Counted from the first letter of the stretch, positions 1-11,428 are shown. The stretch is DNA of 64,000 nucleotides from Helianthus annuus (GCF_002127325.2 NC_035436.2:82767716-82831715); one strand, 5' to 3'. Notes: generated from the letters alone by a model not told the origin. Numbers and translations are program-made.

Positions 1-153
1 TCCCGTTTTGTACAAAGGTTTTGATTAATTTTTAGAAAAATTTTGTAGGAAAAAGGTCAGTTTAAACTTTGTGTAAACAAAGCTTTTTAATAATACCAAA
101 AATTTAATTTTTAAGGTCGGCCCCGCATGGCACTTTTCCACGAAAGTTCGACA

Positions 154-216
154 ATATGGCTAAAACGCTTATATATAGGAAGTACCAGCGGCGTTTCCAC
201 CACGTTTTAACCATAT
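154..216 (-). other. Conserved stem-loop motif, copy 1
   Basis: Arms 154-167 (ATATGGCTAAAACG) and 203-216 (CGTTTTAACCATAT) are complementary at 13 of 14 positions. The remaining pair becomes a G-U wobble if the minus strand is the RNA. The loop at 169-201 is the shared motif, here with one change in the inner stem (GTTTCC instead of GTATCC). Confidence 0.6.
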
Positions 217-608
217 GGCTTCCGTCTCGTGAGGCAGTGTCATACGTGTCAACATAGTACAGACAAATTTGCGATGACTCGATCCAAACGAGAAAGGGTT
301 GGATCAAGTCTTGAAAGGCGAACTGAGTGATGAAGTCGTTTTCGAACTCAGCTTAGTGACACGAACGAGTGTGATAGGCGGTAAGCGGGACGCGAAAGTT
401 CGATAGCACAACGCAAACATAATAAGCGAATACGGCGGCGATAAGCGTAAAGCGATAAGCGACGAGCGGTAGCGAGAACCGTCGAGCGATAGGCGACGAT
501 CGATGCGTTGCAAACGATGGGAATATGCGATTTGATTAGATTAAACAACATCACAATTTTAACTAACATTAAGCCCCACATGGCCCTTTTCCACGAAAGT
601 ATGCTGAC

Positions 609-668
609 ATGGCTAAAACACTTATATATAGGAAGTACCAGCGGCGTATCCACCATGTTTTAACCCTA
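609..668 (-). other. Conserved stem-loop motif, copy 2
   Basis: The loop at 622-654 matches the consensus. The arms ATGGCTAAAACA and TGTTTTAACCCTAT pair over about 10 bp. On the minus strand the loop reads GGTGGATACGCCGCTGG, then TACTTCC and TATATATAA. Confidence 0.6.
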
Positions 669-1070
669 TCAGTTTCGTCTCGTGAAGCGAGGTCATGTGT
701 GCTATCATAACACAGATAACATAGATAACGGTAAGCAATGGCGATAGCGATAAACGTTAAGTGATACACGATGCGATAGAGCAGTACACAAAGCAATAGA
801 GCGACACACGATAAGCGATGGCGCAGTACATATAATAGGCGATTGAGCGAACATACAATAAGCGATTGAGATTGTGAGATAGATTCCAGCGATAATGTGA
901 TTGCGAGTGTGTTGGCTTACGAAAAGCCTAGCGATGACACGCTTTGAGTTGCGATTGAGATTGTTACGCCTTACGATATAGTGAAGTGTGTCGAAAATAG
1001 ATTTAATAGTATACTTGGTCTAATAACGTTCAACTTGTATGGCAGTTTCTTCACAAAACATTGGTTGGCA

Positions 1071-1126
1071 TGGCGAAACACTTAAATATAGGAAGTACCA
1101 GCGGCGTATCCACCATGCTTCAACCA
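1071..1126 (-). other. Conserved stem-loop motif, copy 3
   Basis: The loop at 1082-1114 keeps the motif with one change in the TATATA tract. The arms (TGGCGAAACA and TGCTTCAACCA) pair only imperfectly, so this is the weakest stem of the set. Confidence 0.5.
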
Positions 1127-1167
1127 CACGCCTCTGCCCCGTGAATAGGTGTCACACCGTGTCGACT

Positions 1168-1223
1168 TGGTCAAGACGCTTATATATAGGAAGTACCAGC
1201 GGCGTATCCACCACGCTTAACCA
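1168..1223 (-). other. Conserved stem-loop motif, copy 4
   Basis: The loop at 1180-1212 is intact. The arms TGGTCAAGACG and CGCTTAACCA pair with a one-base bulge and one wobble. The arm sequences differ from copies 1-3 but remain complementary. Confidence 0.55.
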
Positions 1224-1398
1224 TGCTTTATGGCATCATAAAAACTTATTACGATCTCCGTGCACTAACCACAGTAATCCTGTGTGCACCCGCGATTAAT
1301 TTGATCCTTCACGTTTATCGTAACTTATCTCAAGAACGCATAGTAGGGGTAAAACACATTATATAGTATATAGTGCTAGTATATAGTTCGTGCGCGAG

Positions 1399-1742
1399 TG
1401 CGAGAGAGCGAGAGATAAATAGAGTCCACGTTACAAGTTCAACATATAAAAGAAATTAACGGCGAAAATCATATCATTACAACAACATCAGAAGCATAAC
1501 TAATGTTGTTGTGGAGGACTTCTGCGAAGACTGCGATTGTTGCTGAAATTCCTCAAGTCTGCGGTGAGAGAGCGACAGATAAATAGAGTCCACGTTGCGT
1601 CGAGAAATAGAACAAGTTCAACATATAAAAGAAATTAACGGCGAAAATCGTATCATTACAACAACATCGGAAGCATAACTAATGTTGTTATGGAGGACTT
1701 CTGCGAAGACTGCGATTGTTGCTGAAATTCCTCAAGTCTGCG
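1399..1742. repeat. Direct duplication, 179-bp period
   Basis: Two near-identical copies, about 1399-1563 and 1564-1742, each contain a GAGAGAGCGA..ATAAATAGAGTCCACGTT segment and an AACATATAAAAG segment. Each ends with CTTCTGCGAAGACTGCGATTG..CTCAAGTCTGCGG. The second copy has about 15 extra bases after CCACGTT. It overlaps the broken 3' end of the gag remnant. Confidence 0.8.
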
Positions 1743-1744
1743 GC

Positions 1745-2818
1745 CCCATGCGGCAGTGTTGGGTAAGATGACAATACCAGTTGCAATTTGCGCAATAGCG
1801 ACAGTTGGCTTCTCGTGGGTGATGATACGTACACGTGAGACACAAGGGATGAGTTCCGTTGTAGGCGCGCTTCGAGTGAATTGGAATTGCTTGGAGAGGC
1901 TCTGGTTGCGACAGTCCAGTTGTTGAAGAGTTTGAGCTCGAGGTCTTTCATTTGCGACTGGGCTGAGCTTCCTGATGCGATGCGTTTTCATCGGAGGATT
2001 CATCTGAGGACTCACTTGAAGAATCGTCAATAGAATCATCGGAAGAATCGTCGGAAGAATCGATGACGATTGCTTGGTGAGCTTGTTTGACAGGATTCTT
2101 GGAGAAGAATCCGTACAAGGCTCGTTTATCGTTGATTTTTGCGGCCAAGCGGTAGGTTTCTACGATGGTAGCAGTTCTTGCAGCTTCGACAAAATCGCCC
2201 ACACATTCAGGCAAGCAGCGAATGTACTTCATGATGGCTTTTTTCTGAAGTGTTGACTTGAATTGGGCAGATTATGGTAAGCTGTTGGAACCTTGCGGTG
2301 TAGCCAGTATTGTCACCTTCGACTTGGTTGATTTCCCAAAATTCGTCTTCTAGCTTCTGGACTTTGTGGGGAGGGCAGTACTCTTTCCTCATGAGCTCCT
2401 TCAGCTTATCCCAAGAGAGAGCATAAGCCACGGAGATCCCATGTTTGTTACGTTCGGCTGTCCAACAGTTGAGTGCTCGCAATTGAAATACTTCGGTTGC
2501 GTAAGTAGTACAGAAACTATCGGGATACCCACTCTGACGAAGGGTAACTTTGATAGAATCGAACCACTGGAGTAGTTGGGACACGCCTCCTTCACCCGTG
2601 AACTCCATCGGGTCACAGGCTTTGAAGTGTTTGTAGAGGAAATCAGATTGCGGCGCTCCCGTCTTAGAGTCTTCCGAGGTTCGAGAGTTGCTGAGAGAGT
2701 GCACTTGAGCGACAATTTGAGGAATGACCTTGGCCACAAGCGAGGCAATCCTCTTCTCGGCGCTTCGTATGGATCTTCTCCTAGCTATTTGTCTCAAGGT
2801 AGAGTCGTTTGAAGACAT
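1745..2818 (-). pseudogene. gag: Truncated, frameshifted Ty3/gypsy gag (element E)
   Basis: The gag begins at 2818 (MSSNDSTLRQIA) and has a retrotransposon-gag domain with FLYKHFKACDPMEF, LLQWFDSI and LSWDKLKELMRKEY. The frame is lost at a run of six A on the minus strand (plus 2239-2244): removing one A would read through into KYIRCLPE..YRLAAKINDK, the expected capsid end. An acidic Ser/Asp/Glu-rich stretch follows (about 1950-2070). A zinc-knuckle-like segment (CLTCTYHHPREANCRYC, then CHLTQHC) lies in yet another frame near 1755-1870, so there is a second shift. It aligns with the TEK-1 gag knuckle ([10 protein letters not shown]). No protease, RT or integrase follows; the 179-bp duplication takes over. 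It is clearly non-functional. Confidence 0.75.
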
Positions 2819-3981
2819 CTAGACAGAGAGAGATTTGGAGTGAGATTCGATCATAATGATTTTTGAGTTTTGCGATGCGATTGAGCGCGATCAAAACTTG
2901 TTGCGAGTAATATAATAGATTTCACATAGGAGCCACATAGGAGACGCAAAATTCCTAAGTTCCCACACAATTGATTTGCTGTATATAAAATTAGTTGTAG
3001 TTTATGCTTATACACATACATGTCGGTATAGAATGCGCGACGACGCGTTGAAGGGAGAAAGCGAGGGCGATTAATTAGGCATTAGCTCTGTTGCGAACAT
3101 TCGGTTTTCGTTTTAGATTGCGATGGTTGTGCGAGTTGTGCATTTCCAAAAGCAGGGAGCGAAAATCGATAAATCGAGTAATCGATAAAGCGTAAAGTTT
3201 TAAATTGTAAACACATAAGCGTAAATAGGTTACGGAGTCGTAAGCTAGAAAAATAGATAGGGTGCCTCGGGTGTTTAGGCGTCGACTGCCCAAGGTAACT
3301 AAACTATACCCAACAAGTTCGTGCACGCGCGTTGCCCTAGAAAACTATGCTTCCACTAGGATGCAGCTCATGGCATTCGTCCTCCTAGTCATCACGTGGC
3401 TCGAGTCATCGTCATGGTCGAGTCCTTGGTGAGAGCTTTTGAAAACCATTTTTATATAGAGTGGAACGGTTTATTAAGATACGGGTTTCACCCCTGACTT
3501 AATACCTTCGCTCCTAGCTGTGGTTGTGCTCTTAGAATAAATTCGGGAATTCCACTAGATTTTGAAAGGGAGGCTCTCGTTGAGTTATGGATGTCACTCC
3601 TGGCTCAACGAAAAGTTTTCGTGCTGGAAAAATGCGCCGGGTGAGCGATCTTGTCGAGAGTTCTTGGTTTTCACGCCTGATCTCGACTGGACCCCTCGTT
3701 GGTGTTATGCGAATATTTTCGAAAACGTGTGTATTGTGTTGGCCTTAGGAAAGGCTAAGTAACATTCCAGCCTTAGAAAAGGCTCTTCGCGTGAAGTTGT
3801 AGTATGTGGTGTTCACGCGAAGTTGTAGTTTTAACCGGATTCGAACGAGAGTATCAATTAGGCCCGTACAAATCCTACTGGGTTCGTACGAGTCGGCCCG
3901 TTGGTACTTAGACTATAGACTAGGTCGTTTCTAAGACATCGACCCGGACTAGGTCAAGTCTGGCCTAATTCCCTATAGTTA
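2819..3981 (-). other. Long leader between PBS and gag of element E
   Basis: About 1.16 kb without a supportable gene separates the PBS from the gag start. Such long untranslated leaders are common in plant gypsy elements. I see no repeat array or other signal in it. Confidence 0.5.
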
Positions 3982-3995
3982 TGGCTCTGATACCA
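3982..3995 (-). promoter_or_regulatory. Primer binding site, initiator Met-tRNA type (element E)
   Basis: The plus strand reads TGGCTCTGATACCA, the reverse complement of TGGTATCAGAGCCA, which pairs with the 3' end of plant initiator tRNA-Met. It lies 3 bp inside the LTR edge and fixes element E as minus strand. Confidence 0.85.
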
Positions 3996-4769
3996 ATCTG
4001 TCACACCCCAACTGATGGTGGAATCATCGGGGCATGACACTAGGCGAATCAGATTGCTCAAGAGAATCCATAACTATAAAGCGACAGTATTTATTATATT
4101 TGTTATCCCATACTAACAATCAATACAATCACATAAGTCATCACAGATTTCTTGTTCTCTCGAACAATATAAATCCGACAACCTAGATTTTAGGTGAGTT
4201 TCTAGACTTCCTAGCTTGATTTGATGTAGACTGCGACTAAACCTGCAACATACGTTAAAATACGTCAATACAAAAGTATTGGCGAGTATACAAGTTTTGA
4301 TAGTAGCGAGTAGTAGATAAAAAGTGCTGCGAATTACCAAATGCATAAACGAGATACCTCCATATACATGCATACAAGACAGATACTACCAGCTAAGTCT
4401 CTCGAGCTGCGATTGCTATTCATCCTAACTAGACCCCGTCGGGTTCTATAGTACTCTACTAGTTAAGGCGGGACCTTGCGAGTATAAGTCCTAACACATA
4501 TGTAACTAGCATCACGTGTAAATATGCATAACAGTTATTCGCAAGTGATAAACAGTTTGATTGATTAATTCGTTTTGATAACTTCGATTTGATAGGAACA
4601 TATGTTACACCCAAAATGCGATAAAAAGGGTTCGAGTATACTCACAGTCGGTGTTCAACAAGTAAACATAACTTGGTTGGATTGAAGAGTGCGCGTCTGA
4701 GATTAGCTTGATTACAGATTGATAGCGTAAGCGTTGAACAGTGCGTTAGACGGTGGCGAGGGAACCAAG

Positions 4770-5300
4770 TGTCGAATGGTAATCCGATCGGATTGCAATC
4801 CTATCGGTTGGCCACTCGATCGGATGTTAATCCGTTCGGATGGTCATCCGATCGGATGGCCATTCAATTGGATTGACATTCGTTTGGATAGATGTGTTGG
4901 TGCAAGATGTGACTTTGAAGTTTTCGTCTTAGCATTTTGAAAACAGGGACGTATCTCTACCTTTCAGGTCGATCGATCGAACGGTCGTTCGATCGGACAG
5001 CAATCCGATTGGCGGGACACTTTAGTTTGAGAACAAGTTCACAACAGGAAGGTCATTCGATCGGATAGCAATCCGATCGGATGGCCATTCGATGGAACTG
5101 ATATGTATTTTGAAAAGTTGCAAATTGTTAAGTGTTGATGTTCCAAATGTCAACCAATCGGATGGTCGTTCAATCGGATGGCAATCCGATCGGACGACAA
5201 TCCGTTCGACATTCAGTAAGTTTAAAAATTGAAAATGTTTAAGTATTGGAACCAAGTGTAATCCGATCGGATTGCAGTTCGATCAGATGGCAATCTGTCC
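4770..5300. repeat. Cluster of ATCCGATCGG palindrome words in the LTR of element E
   Basis: Imperfect units of about 16-20 bp (GGATGGCAATCCGATC and variants) recur in groups. Five exact ATCCGATCGG copies are visible here and a sixth lies near 6016 in a smaller group (6000-6110). Many one-mismatch forms lie between (TTCGATCGG, ATCCGTTCGG). The core is self-complementary. Confidence 0.75.
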
Positions 5301-5960
5301 CAACGAATCTGATCGTCTTGAACTTGATTATTTTTTAAAGTTTGCGGTTTGATCGAGACGGTATGATAACGTGCTAAACAACGAGGACTCCATCAGACCC
5401 AGGTTACCCAATCGAACGGGAATCACCCCAATCCGGTCAGTTAACTGTTCGTGACGGTTGTTCATGTTCAACCCGAAATTGGTTGTCTCTTTGATAGAAA
5501 TCAGATCTCAAACCAAAACTTCACTAAGAATGAGTAGAAGATCTTAATGAGCTCTGATTCTATCGGTTTTGAGTGTATTGAGTGTAAAAGAGTTGAAAGA
5601 GAGTTGTAAAAGTATCTTTCAATCCTTTTAACTTTGAAAACATTTAGATTTATGCGAAAATCATCTTTAATCCTGTGGAAATCCTTCAGATCTGAGTTGT
5701 TCTTGGTGGAATGAGGTCAAAACTTGAAGTTCATAAGAACTCCATGATGACATCACCCTAGAATACCTCAAATCCGTTGATTTCACGGTTAAAAGTTACG
5801 ATTCAAAGGTGAAAATGATGAAGAAGTGCGCGTAGATCATAGAAGTACAATATTTGAGGTAGAAACTTAAAAGAATCGCGAGGAATCGAGAGAAATAGAG
5901 CCAAAAGTGTGCTGGTCGAACTAGATCTGTCACATCACTTGAACAGTGATGTGACAAGTG

Positions 5961-5970
5961 CTATTTATAG
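5961..5970 (-). promoter_or_regulatory. Probable TATA box of LTR E
   Basis: The minus strand reads CTATAAATAG about 550 bp inside the upstream edge of the LTR, a plausible U3 promoter position. Start site inferred only. Confidence 0.5.
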
Positions 5971-6887
5971 GTGAAGATGAGTGAAGGTGATGGAGTGCAA
6001 TGGATCGGATGGCAATCCGATCGGGTAACACTTTTATTGGATGGTAATCTGATTGGATGGCAGTTCGATCGGATGGCCATTCCATCAGTTGGTCATCCGA
6101 TCGAGGGCATCCGGCGAGTTGCGTTTCGACGTTTCGTTTTGTTCGTTAAGCATTGCGATAGTTTGGTTACACATTTTCTTACTCACATTCATATCTTTAT
6201 TATAATTAGGCACAAAGGGTCATTTAAATATCCACATTTCAAAGTCTGCGATGCGATAATCGAGTTGCGCGTTTCGAATATGCGTTGTGTTGCGACACAT
6301 CACGGTTATCGAGGAGAGTAGATAGGTCCTCACTCAACGTCATCGTGAGTGTTAGTACGTGCGATGTGATGTGTTATAGCGATAAAGTATGCGTCATATG
6401 CGAAAATACTACGAAGTAGCAATGTAAGCGATATAGCTACATTATGATCCGAATCTCTGGTGCTAGGCGTAACGAATAAAACGAGTAGTACAACGCAAGA
6501 ACGTGCGGGTTGTTACAATATGGGTTTATCCGACAGACGACAAGGCTTGAATGTATTCGAATAACAAACCACATAAATGTTCATAACAATAAAAGCAATG
6601 GTTTTCAACACATAACTTTTGATTTAAACTTTTGTTTATTCAAAGACATTGTTTTGTACATGACATTTGGTTTCACAAGACATTTGGTTATACATGACAT
6701 TATTACATGTGGTTTGAGTAAAGACTTTTTACTTGCCATACAAGACATTGGTTATTACTAGACATTTGTTATACAAGACATGATTTATACTTGACATTAG
6801 ACATGGTTTATACATGACATTTGACATTGGTTTAAACAAGACATTGTTTCGTGGTTATTGGTAAGTGATTTAAATAACGAGACGTGT

Positions 6888-6956
6888 GTAATGTAATAAA
6901 AGCATGTTGGATACGCCGTTGGTACTTCCTATATATAAGTTCTTCTATTACATTAC
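6888..6956 (+). other. Conserved stem-loop motif, copy 5
   Basis: The arms 6888-6897 (GTAATGTAAT) and 6947-6956 (ATTACATTAC) are a perfect 10-bp complement. The loop at 6906-6938 matches the consensus with GCCGTTG in place of GCCGCTG. The arm sequences are unrelated to those of copies 1-4. Confidence 0.65.
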
Positions 6957-6989
6957 ATTTCATGGCGTTATCTAAACCATTTCGACAAA

Positions 6990-7110
6990 GACAAGGCATG
7001 ACATTTTTAGACAAGACATGACATTTTTAGACAAGACATGACATTTTTATACAAGACACGACATCTTTTACACAAGACATGATATTTTATTTCAAGACAT
7101 GACATATTTT
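6990..7110 (+). repeat. Short tandem repeat, about 20-bp unit
   Basis: Five to six copies of ACAAGACATGACATTTTTAG, increasingly diverged to the right. The same GACATTT/ACAAGACAT words are scattered through 6640-6850, so this part of LTR F is simple-repeat rich. Confidence 0.7.
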
Positions 7111-7576
7111 ACACAATTTATTATCATTTGTTATTTATTTAACCATGCATTATTTCTTTTAAATCATTTGATTTTCACATTGATTTTCATATGATTTTTC
7201 TAAAAGAAAACATTTTTACAAATGTTCATGGCTACGTTTTAGTTAAACATTTCTTTAACAAATTAACGCCATGAATCTTCATCACAAAACCTATGTTACT
7301 CACATGCATTTTTATGCTTACGTACCTATTTTCACATGTGTTTCAGGTGCTTATGTTTGACTTTGAGCATGCTTCACATAGGGCGGACTTGGGCCTTAGG
7401 GACTTTAAAACCTACAAGACAATTGTTGTGTATTTATTGTATTCTCCGAAACAATGTACTCAATTAATTCAATAAAACCAAACTTTAAGTATCATGTGTT
7501 GTGAAACAATTTGTAACGTGACTCCCCCAATGTTTTCGTCGCGTGTCGTTGTTCATTACGCGATTGGGGTGTTACA

Positions 7577-7882
7577 CAAATGATGAGAAAACAAAACAAA
7601 GAGTGTGAGGTGAGTGGAATAAGATGGATTTGAGACCTATTTATAGTACTTCATGGTGTATAATAAAACTTTTTGAAATAAAATATTAGATAAAGTAATA
7701 AATAATAAAATCTACAAGTTATGCCTACAAATTTGCATTCGGAATAAATGGGTCAAAGGGCAAAATAAAGCTTCTGAGCTACATCAGGGGTGTCAAATTC
7801 AAAATGTCCATAACCTGCAAATTTGCATTTGGAATTAATGGGTCAAAGGGCTGCCCACAAGCTTATGGTTCCTGTGGTGCCA
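7577..7882. other. Left half of the unidentified TEK-1 target sequence
   Basis: No gene is visible. A 35-bp direct repeat (about 7726-7760 and 7815-7850) shares the AAATTTGCATT and GGGTCAAAGGG segments. A minus-strand TATA-like CTATAAATAG lies at 7639-7648, followed in minus sense by a CT/TTTG-rich stretch like a plant 5' leader. The last five bases (TGCCA) are the TEK-1 target-site duplication. The other half continues at 20105. Confidence 0.4.
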
Positions 7883-8959
7883 TGTAACATTTGTGCTTGT
7901 AATCGTCATGAACAGTTCTATTATCAATAAAACAATGTTATTTGATCCCAATGTTTGTTTGGTTATGTTTCACATTTTTCATGTTTTGACTTTTATTCAA
8001 TTCCAAACTCTACATCGCTTTCTGGAGCATTATACGCAAATTAGTGCGTAAACGTACTCAGTTTAATACGACAAATACTCCGGAACATCAACATATACTC
8101 AGCGTACCTTAAATAACCTTTACATAACTTAGAAATAAGTTTTGAAGGCTTTGGTATAGCAAAAACAAGTTAATTCGCTTACAGGGACTAAACTTGACAA
8201 ACTGCGAAAGTATGCCAATTTGAACTGTAACGAACATTCCGGAACATGTCCATAAGTTAAACATACCATAAATATCCTTTACATAGCTTAGAAATAGGCT
8301 TTGAGAGGTTTGGTATGCTAAAACAAACTTTTGGATCATTCAGGGACTAAAAGTGTCAAAAAGTGCATAAGTTTGCACTTTCGCGCATAACTTACGTTCT
8401 GAATACATCCGGACATCCAAAAAATTTATGTAAGCATCCTTATATTATGCCTTAGTGTTTGGCATGAGAAAAATCCATTCGTCGCGTCATTTGGATCGTC
8501 TTTCACGCTTATGCGCATTCCGTCGTAATTAAGCGAACATCGCGATCGTACGGCCAAACGAACCGACATCCGGAATATTTTTGAGCATATTTCAAGTCCC
8601 CTACACTTTAACTTCATCTTAGAGCCTTGAAATGAGGTTAACGGGGCTTAAACGTGCCAAAAATGGGCCAAAATACGTGTTTCTGAAGTGCAGGGACCAA
8701 AATTGAAAATTCTGGTCTGGGAACCTTAGGCGGGGCGCGTAAAGATTTGCCAAATCTTTAGGCGGGCCGCGTGAACATGTCTGACAGAAAGATTTTGCAT
8801 TTAATGCAGAATCTGGCCTTTCGTTCGATCAAGGGGCGATGCCTTTTCACCCAATGAAGAGCCAAGGGTCAAGTTCACTGAACTTATCCACTGGACACGT
8901 GTACGCACGAGATCAAGGCACGATATTCGATAAAACGATCCTAACGGTTCCAATTTTCC

Positions 8960-8969
8960 TATAAATACC
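8960..8969 (+). promoter_or_regulatory. Probable TATA box of TEK-1
   Basis: CTATAAATAC directly precedes a C run and a TTTAGTGTAAAAATCAC segment that could hold the start site. Both LTRs have it (3' copy near 17656), with the C run differing in length. The alternative TATA at 10809-10817 lies inside the stem-loop and seems less likely to be the main promoter. Confidence 0.5.
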
Positions 8970-10766
8970 CCCCCCCCCTTTAGTGTAAAAATCACAAAAA
9001 TCAGATCTTGAAGCTCTAAGTTGAAACCATTGTTTCATACCTGAGCTATTTGGTCTTGATTTGCACTCGGGGACCCTCCGTAAGTCTTCTTTCGCTCTTT
9101 TATTCGCTTTTCGAGTCCGAAAGTCAACGTTTTGTTGACTTTCTGCATTGACCAGCTTATGGTCGATGCGAAGTTCATGGAACTTCATAACGTGAGCGTG
9201 ATCACGATGGTTATGGTCCATAGTGACCATACCTACTGATCACCACGTTATCTAGGCTCAGTGACGAGTCGTAGTTTCGGCCAAAATGTGCATTCTTGCA
9301 TATTTTGTAACCAAACTACTCGTGGGCATCAAAGCCGTTTGTTTTGATGTCAAACCTGTTTCTAAACTTAGTTAAGCATGTTCTAACATGCTTAGCTCGT
9401 CACTTTTAGTTTAGTGCTTATATAGGGTCGTAAGGTAAGCGATCTAAACCATCGCTTATACTTTCGAACCCGACCCATTTGGTCGGTCATTAGGACCTGA
9501 CCAAACACATTAGGTGACCATAGCTATAACCTTCCGAGGTTATACCTTGTGGTCCCGATGTTAGGCGTTCCAGACGCGTTCTACGCGAACGACGCGTTAG
9601 GGTAGCGTAAGCTACCTAAACGGGTCGTGATGGACCGTAAGCACTTAGGTTAAGTTTCATTTTAGTATGTAGGTTTTGTTAAACCATATTACACGAGTCT
9701 CCATACTCGTTTGGTTTACGAACCCGCGTACTGTCCGATCCCTCCGATTTGGTCCGGTATATTAACATAGCTACCTATTAGGTGCCGTTGATATTCCGTG
9801 ACCTCTCGCATTACCTGGTTATTTCACAAGAACAACAAAGCAACCTCAGGTGAGTACATAGAACCCCTCTTTTACCGTTTTCCAAACTGTTTTGGGGTGA
9901 AACACATGTGCCTACCTGTTACTTTTATGTTTTCCATGTTTTCACATCATATACAGGCTACGTTCGTTAGTACATATTAGTACATGATTTCACTACATTT
10001 CATGCTATGTATGCCCATTGTGTGCGTACTTAGTACATTGCTTTACAATACATTTCATGCTACGTACGCCCATTGTGTGCATACGTAGTACATTGTTACA
10101 CATTACATTTTCTGTTGCATATGTTTACTCAGCATATGGACACATTGATTTACATAAACATTTCTGCTGCATATGGTTACTCAGCATATGGGCACATGCC
10201 TTCATTTTGTTATGACATTTGGTTTGTTTAACATGGGACAATACATTCATTAACATTAGCTACGCCGTTCGTTAGTAGGTAGTGGTACCATAGGAATTGA
10301 CAACTCCCATTCCTGAAGTCCTGGGTTTGATAGGACTGGAAGGAATGACCGAATTCGATATACATAACTTAGATAAACCTTTAATTTGTTTAAGGGTTTA
10401 TCGCCGCAGTCTCAAGGCTTGGATGTATGCATAGTTTACAATACCACATAAATGTTAATATCAATAGAGCATGTATTTCCTGCAGAACATAACGCTGATT
10501 TAAACCACGTTTTACTTCAACGACTTGTTTTGTGCATATGGTTTAAGTTGATACATTTCGCTTACCATACATGATACATTTTGGGATTACACATTACATG
10601 ATTTACATTGAACATAAACACGTCGACATTGACATATACATTTGGTGGTTTACATTTGAGCATAAACACTTGACATGGATTACAATAACACTTGACGTTT
10701 GGTTTACACATGAACAATTTACATGGTGGATTGGTTTGGGTAAATGGTTTGAGTAACGTGGCGTAT

Positions 10767-10835
10767 GTAATATGGTACAAACATGGTGGATACGCCGCTA
10801 GTACTTCCTATATATAAATGTTTGTATAATATTAC
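10767..10835 (+). other. Conserved stem-loop motif, copy 6 (TEK-1 5' LTR)
   Basis: The 18-nt arms 10767-10784 and 10818-10835 pair at 16 of 18 positions. The loop at 10785-10817 contains an inner hairpin (GGATAC pairs with GTA-CT-TCC around GCCGCTA) and ends in TATATATAA. Confidence 0.7.
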
Positions 10836-11415
10836 ATATCGTGGCGTTATCAAAGTCATTTCAGTTTAGACACATTACATTTTACATAAATAACATATTC
10901 TTCACAAGACAATATTTTCACAAACAACTTATCTTAATCAACTCATTTTACTTGGTTATTCGTTTAACCTTGCACTCATCTATACATATCGTTTGATGTT
11001 ATCGTTTTTCAAATGGTTTACAAAGCAAAACAAATCACAAGGTTCATGACTGACTGTTATTAAACATTTCTTTAAGCTCAAGTCATGAATCCCATTTTCA
11101 CAAAAACTATGTATCTCACAGGCATTTTTATGCTGACGTACCTACTTTCACATGTGTTTTCAGGAGCTATTCCATAGGACGATGATCATGATTCTAGGGC
11201 GGACCTGTGCCTTAGAGCCTAAAAATGAAGTTTGAACTAGCATAATTATGTTTTGATTTCCGTACTCTCTTTCCAAGACAATGTAACCCCTTTGTTTATA
11301 AATAAAATACAACTTGTATGCCATGGTTATGAAACAATTTAATTCTGTCCACGACACTCCCCGGCGTTTCCGCCGCGGTTGCATGTTATACGCGGCCGGG
11401 GTGTGACAGAAGAGT

Positions 11416-11428
11416 TGGTATCAGAGCC
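11416..11428 (+). promoter_or_regulatory. Primer binding site of TEK-1
   Basis: TGGTATCAGAGCC, complementary to the 3' end of initiator tRNA-Met, lies 7 bp after the LTR end. It primes minus-strand DNA synthesis. Confidence 0.92.

Larger units (their letters stand above)
1..1398 (-). repeat. Diverged repeats, about 455 bp apart, carrying a conserved stem-loop
   Basis: No coding region is supported here. Blocks beginning near 115 and 570 align over about 150 bp: both have a GGCCC..TTTTCCACGAAAGT segment, then the stem-loop motif, then a CGTCTCGTGA segment. A third block near 1030 and a short fourth near 1165 retain mainly the stem-loop. Spacing between motif copies is about 453, 460 and 98 bp. 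The motif reads in LTR sense on the minus strand, the same strand as the gag remnant to the right. This may be a degenerate chromovirus LTR or a non-autonomous derivative; I cannot place its ends. The sequence is rich in GCGAT words. Confidence 0.55.
3999..6517 (-). mobile_element. 5' LTR of gypsy element E (2.5 kb)
   Basis: The LTR begins TGTCACACCCCAAC beside the PBS and ends GGGTTGTTACA, giving TG..CA ends. The 3' LTR is not recognisable in the window, so the TSD cannot be confirmed; the candidate right-hand TSD is ATATG (6518-6522). The LTR contains a minus-strand TATA box and clusters of a CCGATCGG-type palindrome. No copy of the conserved stem-loop is present in it. Confidence 0.75.
6518..7576 (+). 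mobile_element. Truncated plus-strand chromovirus LTR (F), interrupted by element E
   Basis: From about 6520 (GGGTTTATCCG) to 7576 (GATTGGGGTGTTACA) the sequence follows the 3' third of the TEK-1 LTR: the GGCTTGAATGTAT..CCACATAAATGTT segment, the stem-loop, the GCATTTTTATGCT..ACGTACCTA..TTCACATGTGTTTCAGG segment, a GGCGGAC..GCCTTAG segment and an AATAAAA signal. It is well diverged from TEK-1. No PBS follows its end, so it is a 3' or solo LTR. Its left part lies beyond element E, outside the window. Confidence 0.7.
7883..11408 (+). repeat. 5' LTR of TEK-1
   Basis: 3,526 bp with TG..CA ends. It holds two TATA-like sites (about 8960 and 10809), a run of C after the first, the conserved stem-loop (10767-10835) and an AATAAA near 11302. 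If the first TATA is used, U3 is about 1.1 kb and the stem-loop is transcribed. Confidence 0.92.

Noticed and set aside
8109..9230. Short minus-strand ORFs in the TEK-1 LTRs (repeated at 16806-17926)
   Set aside because: The same ORFs appear in both LTRs only because the LTRs are duplicates; they have no domain and are antisense to the element.
154..10835. Stem-loop motif as a hammerhead or twister ribozyme
   Set aside because: I found no CUGANGA..GAAA core for a hammerhead. The GCCGCUGGU part resembles part of a twister core, but the CAAG and other conserved parts are missing. I keep it as an unnamed structure.
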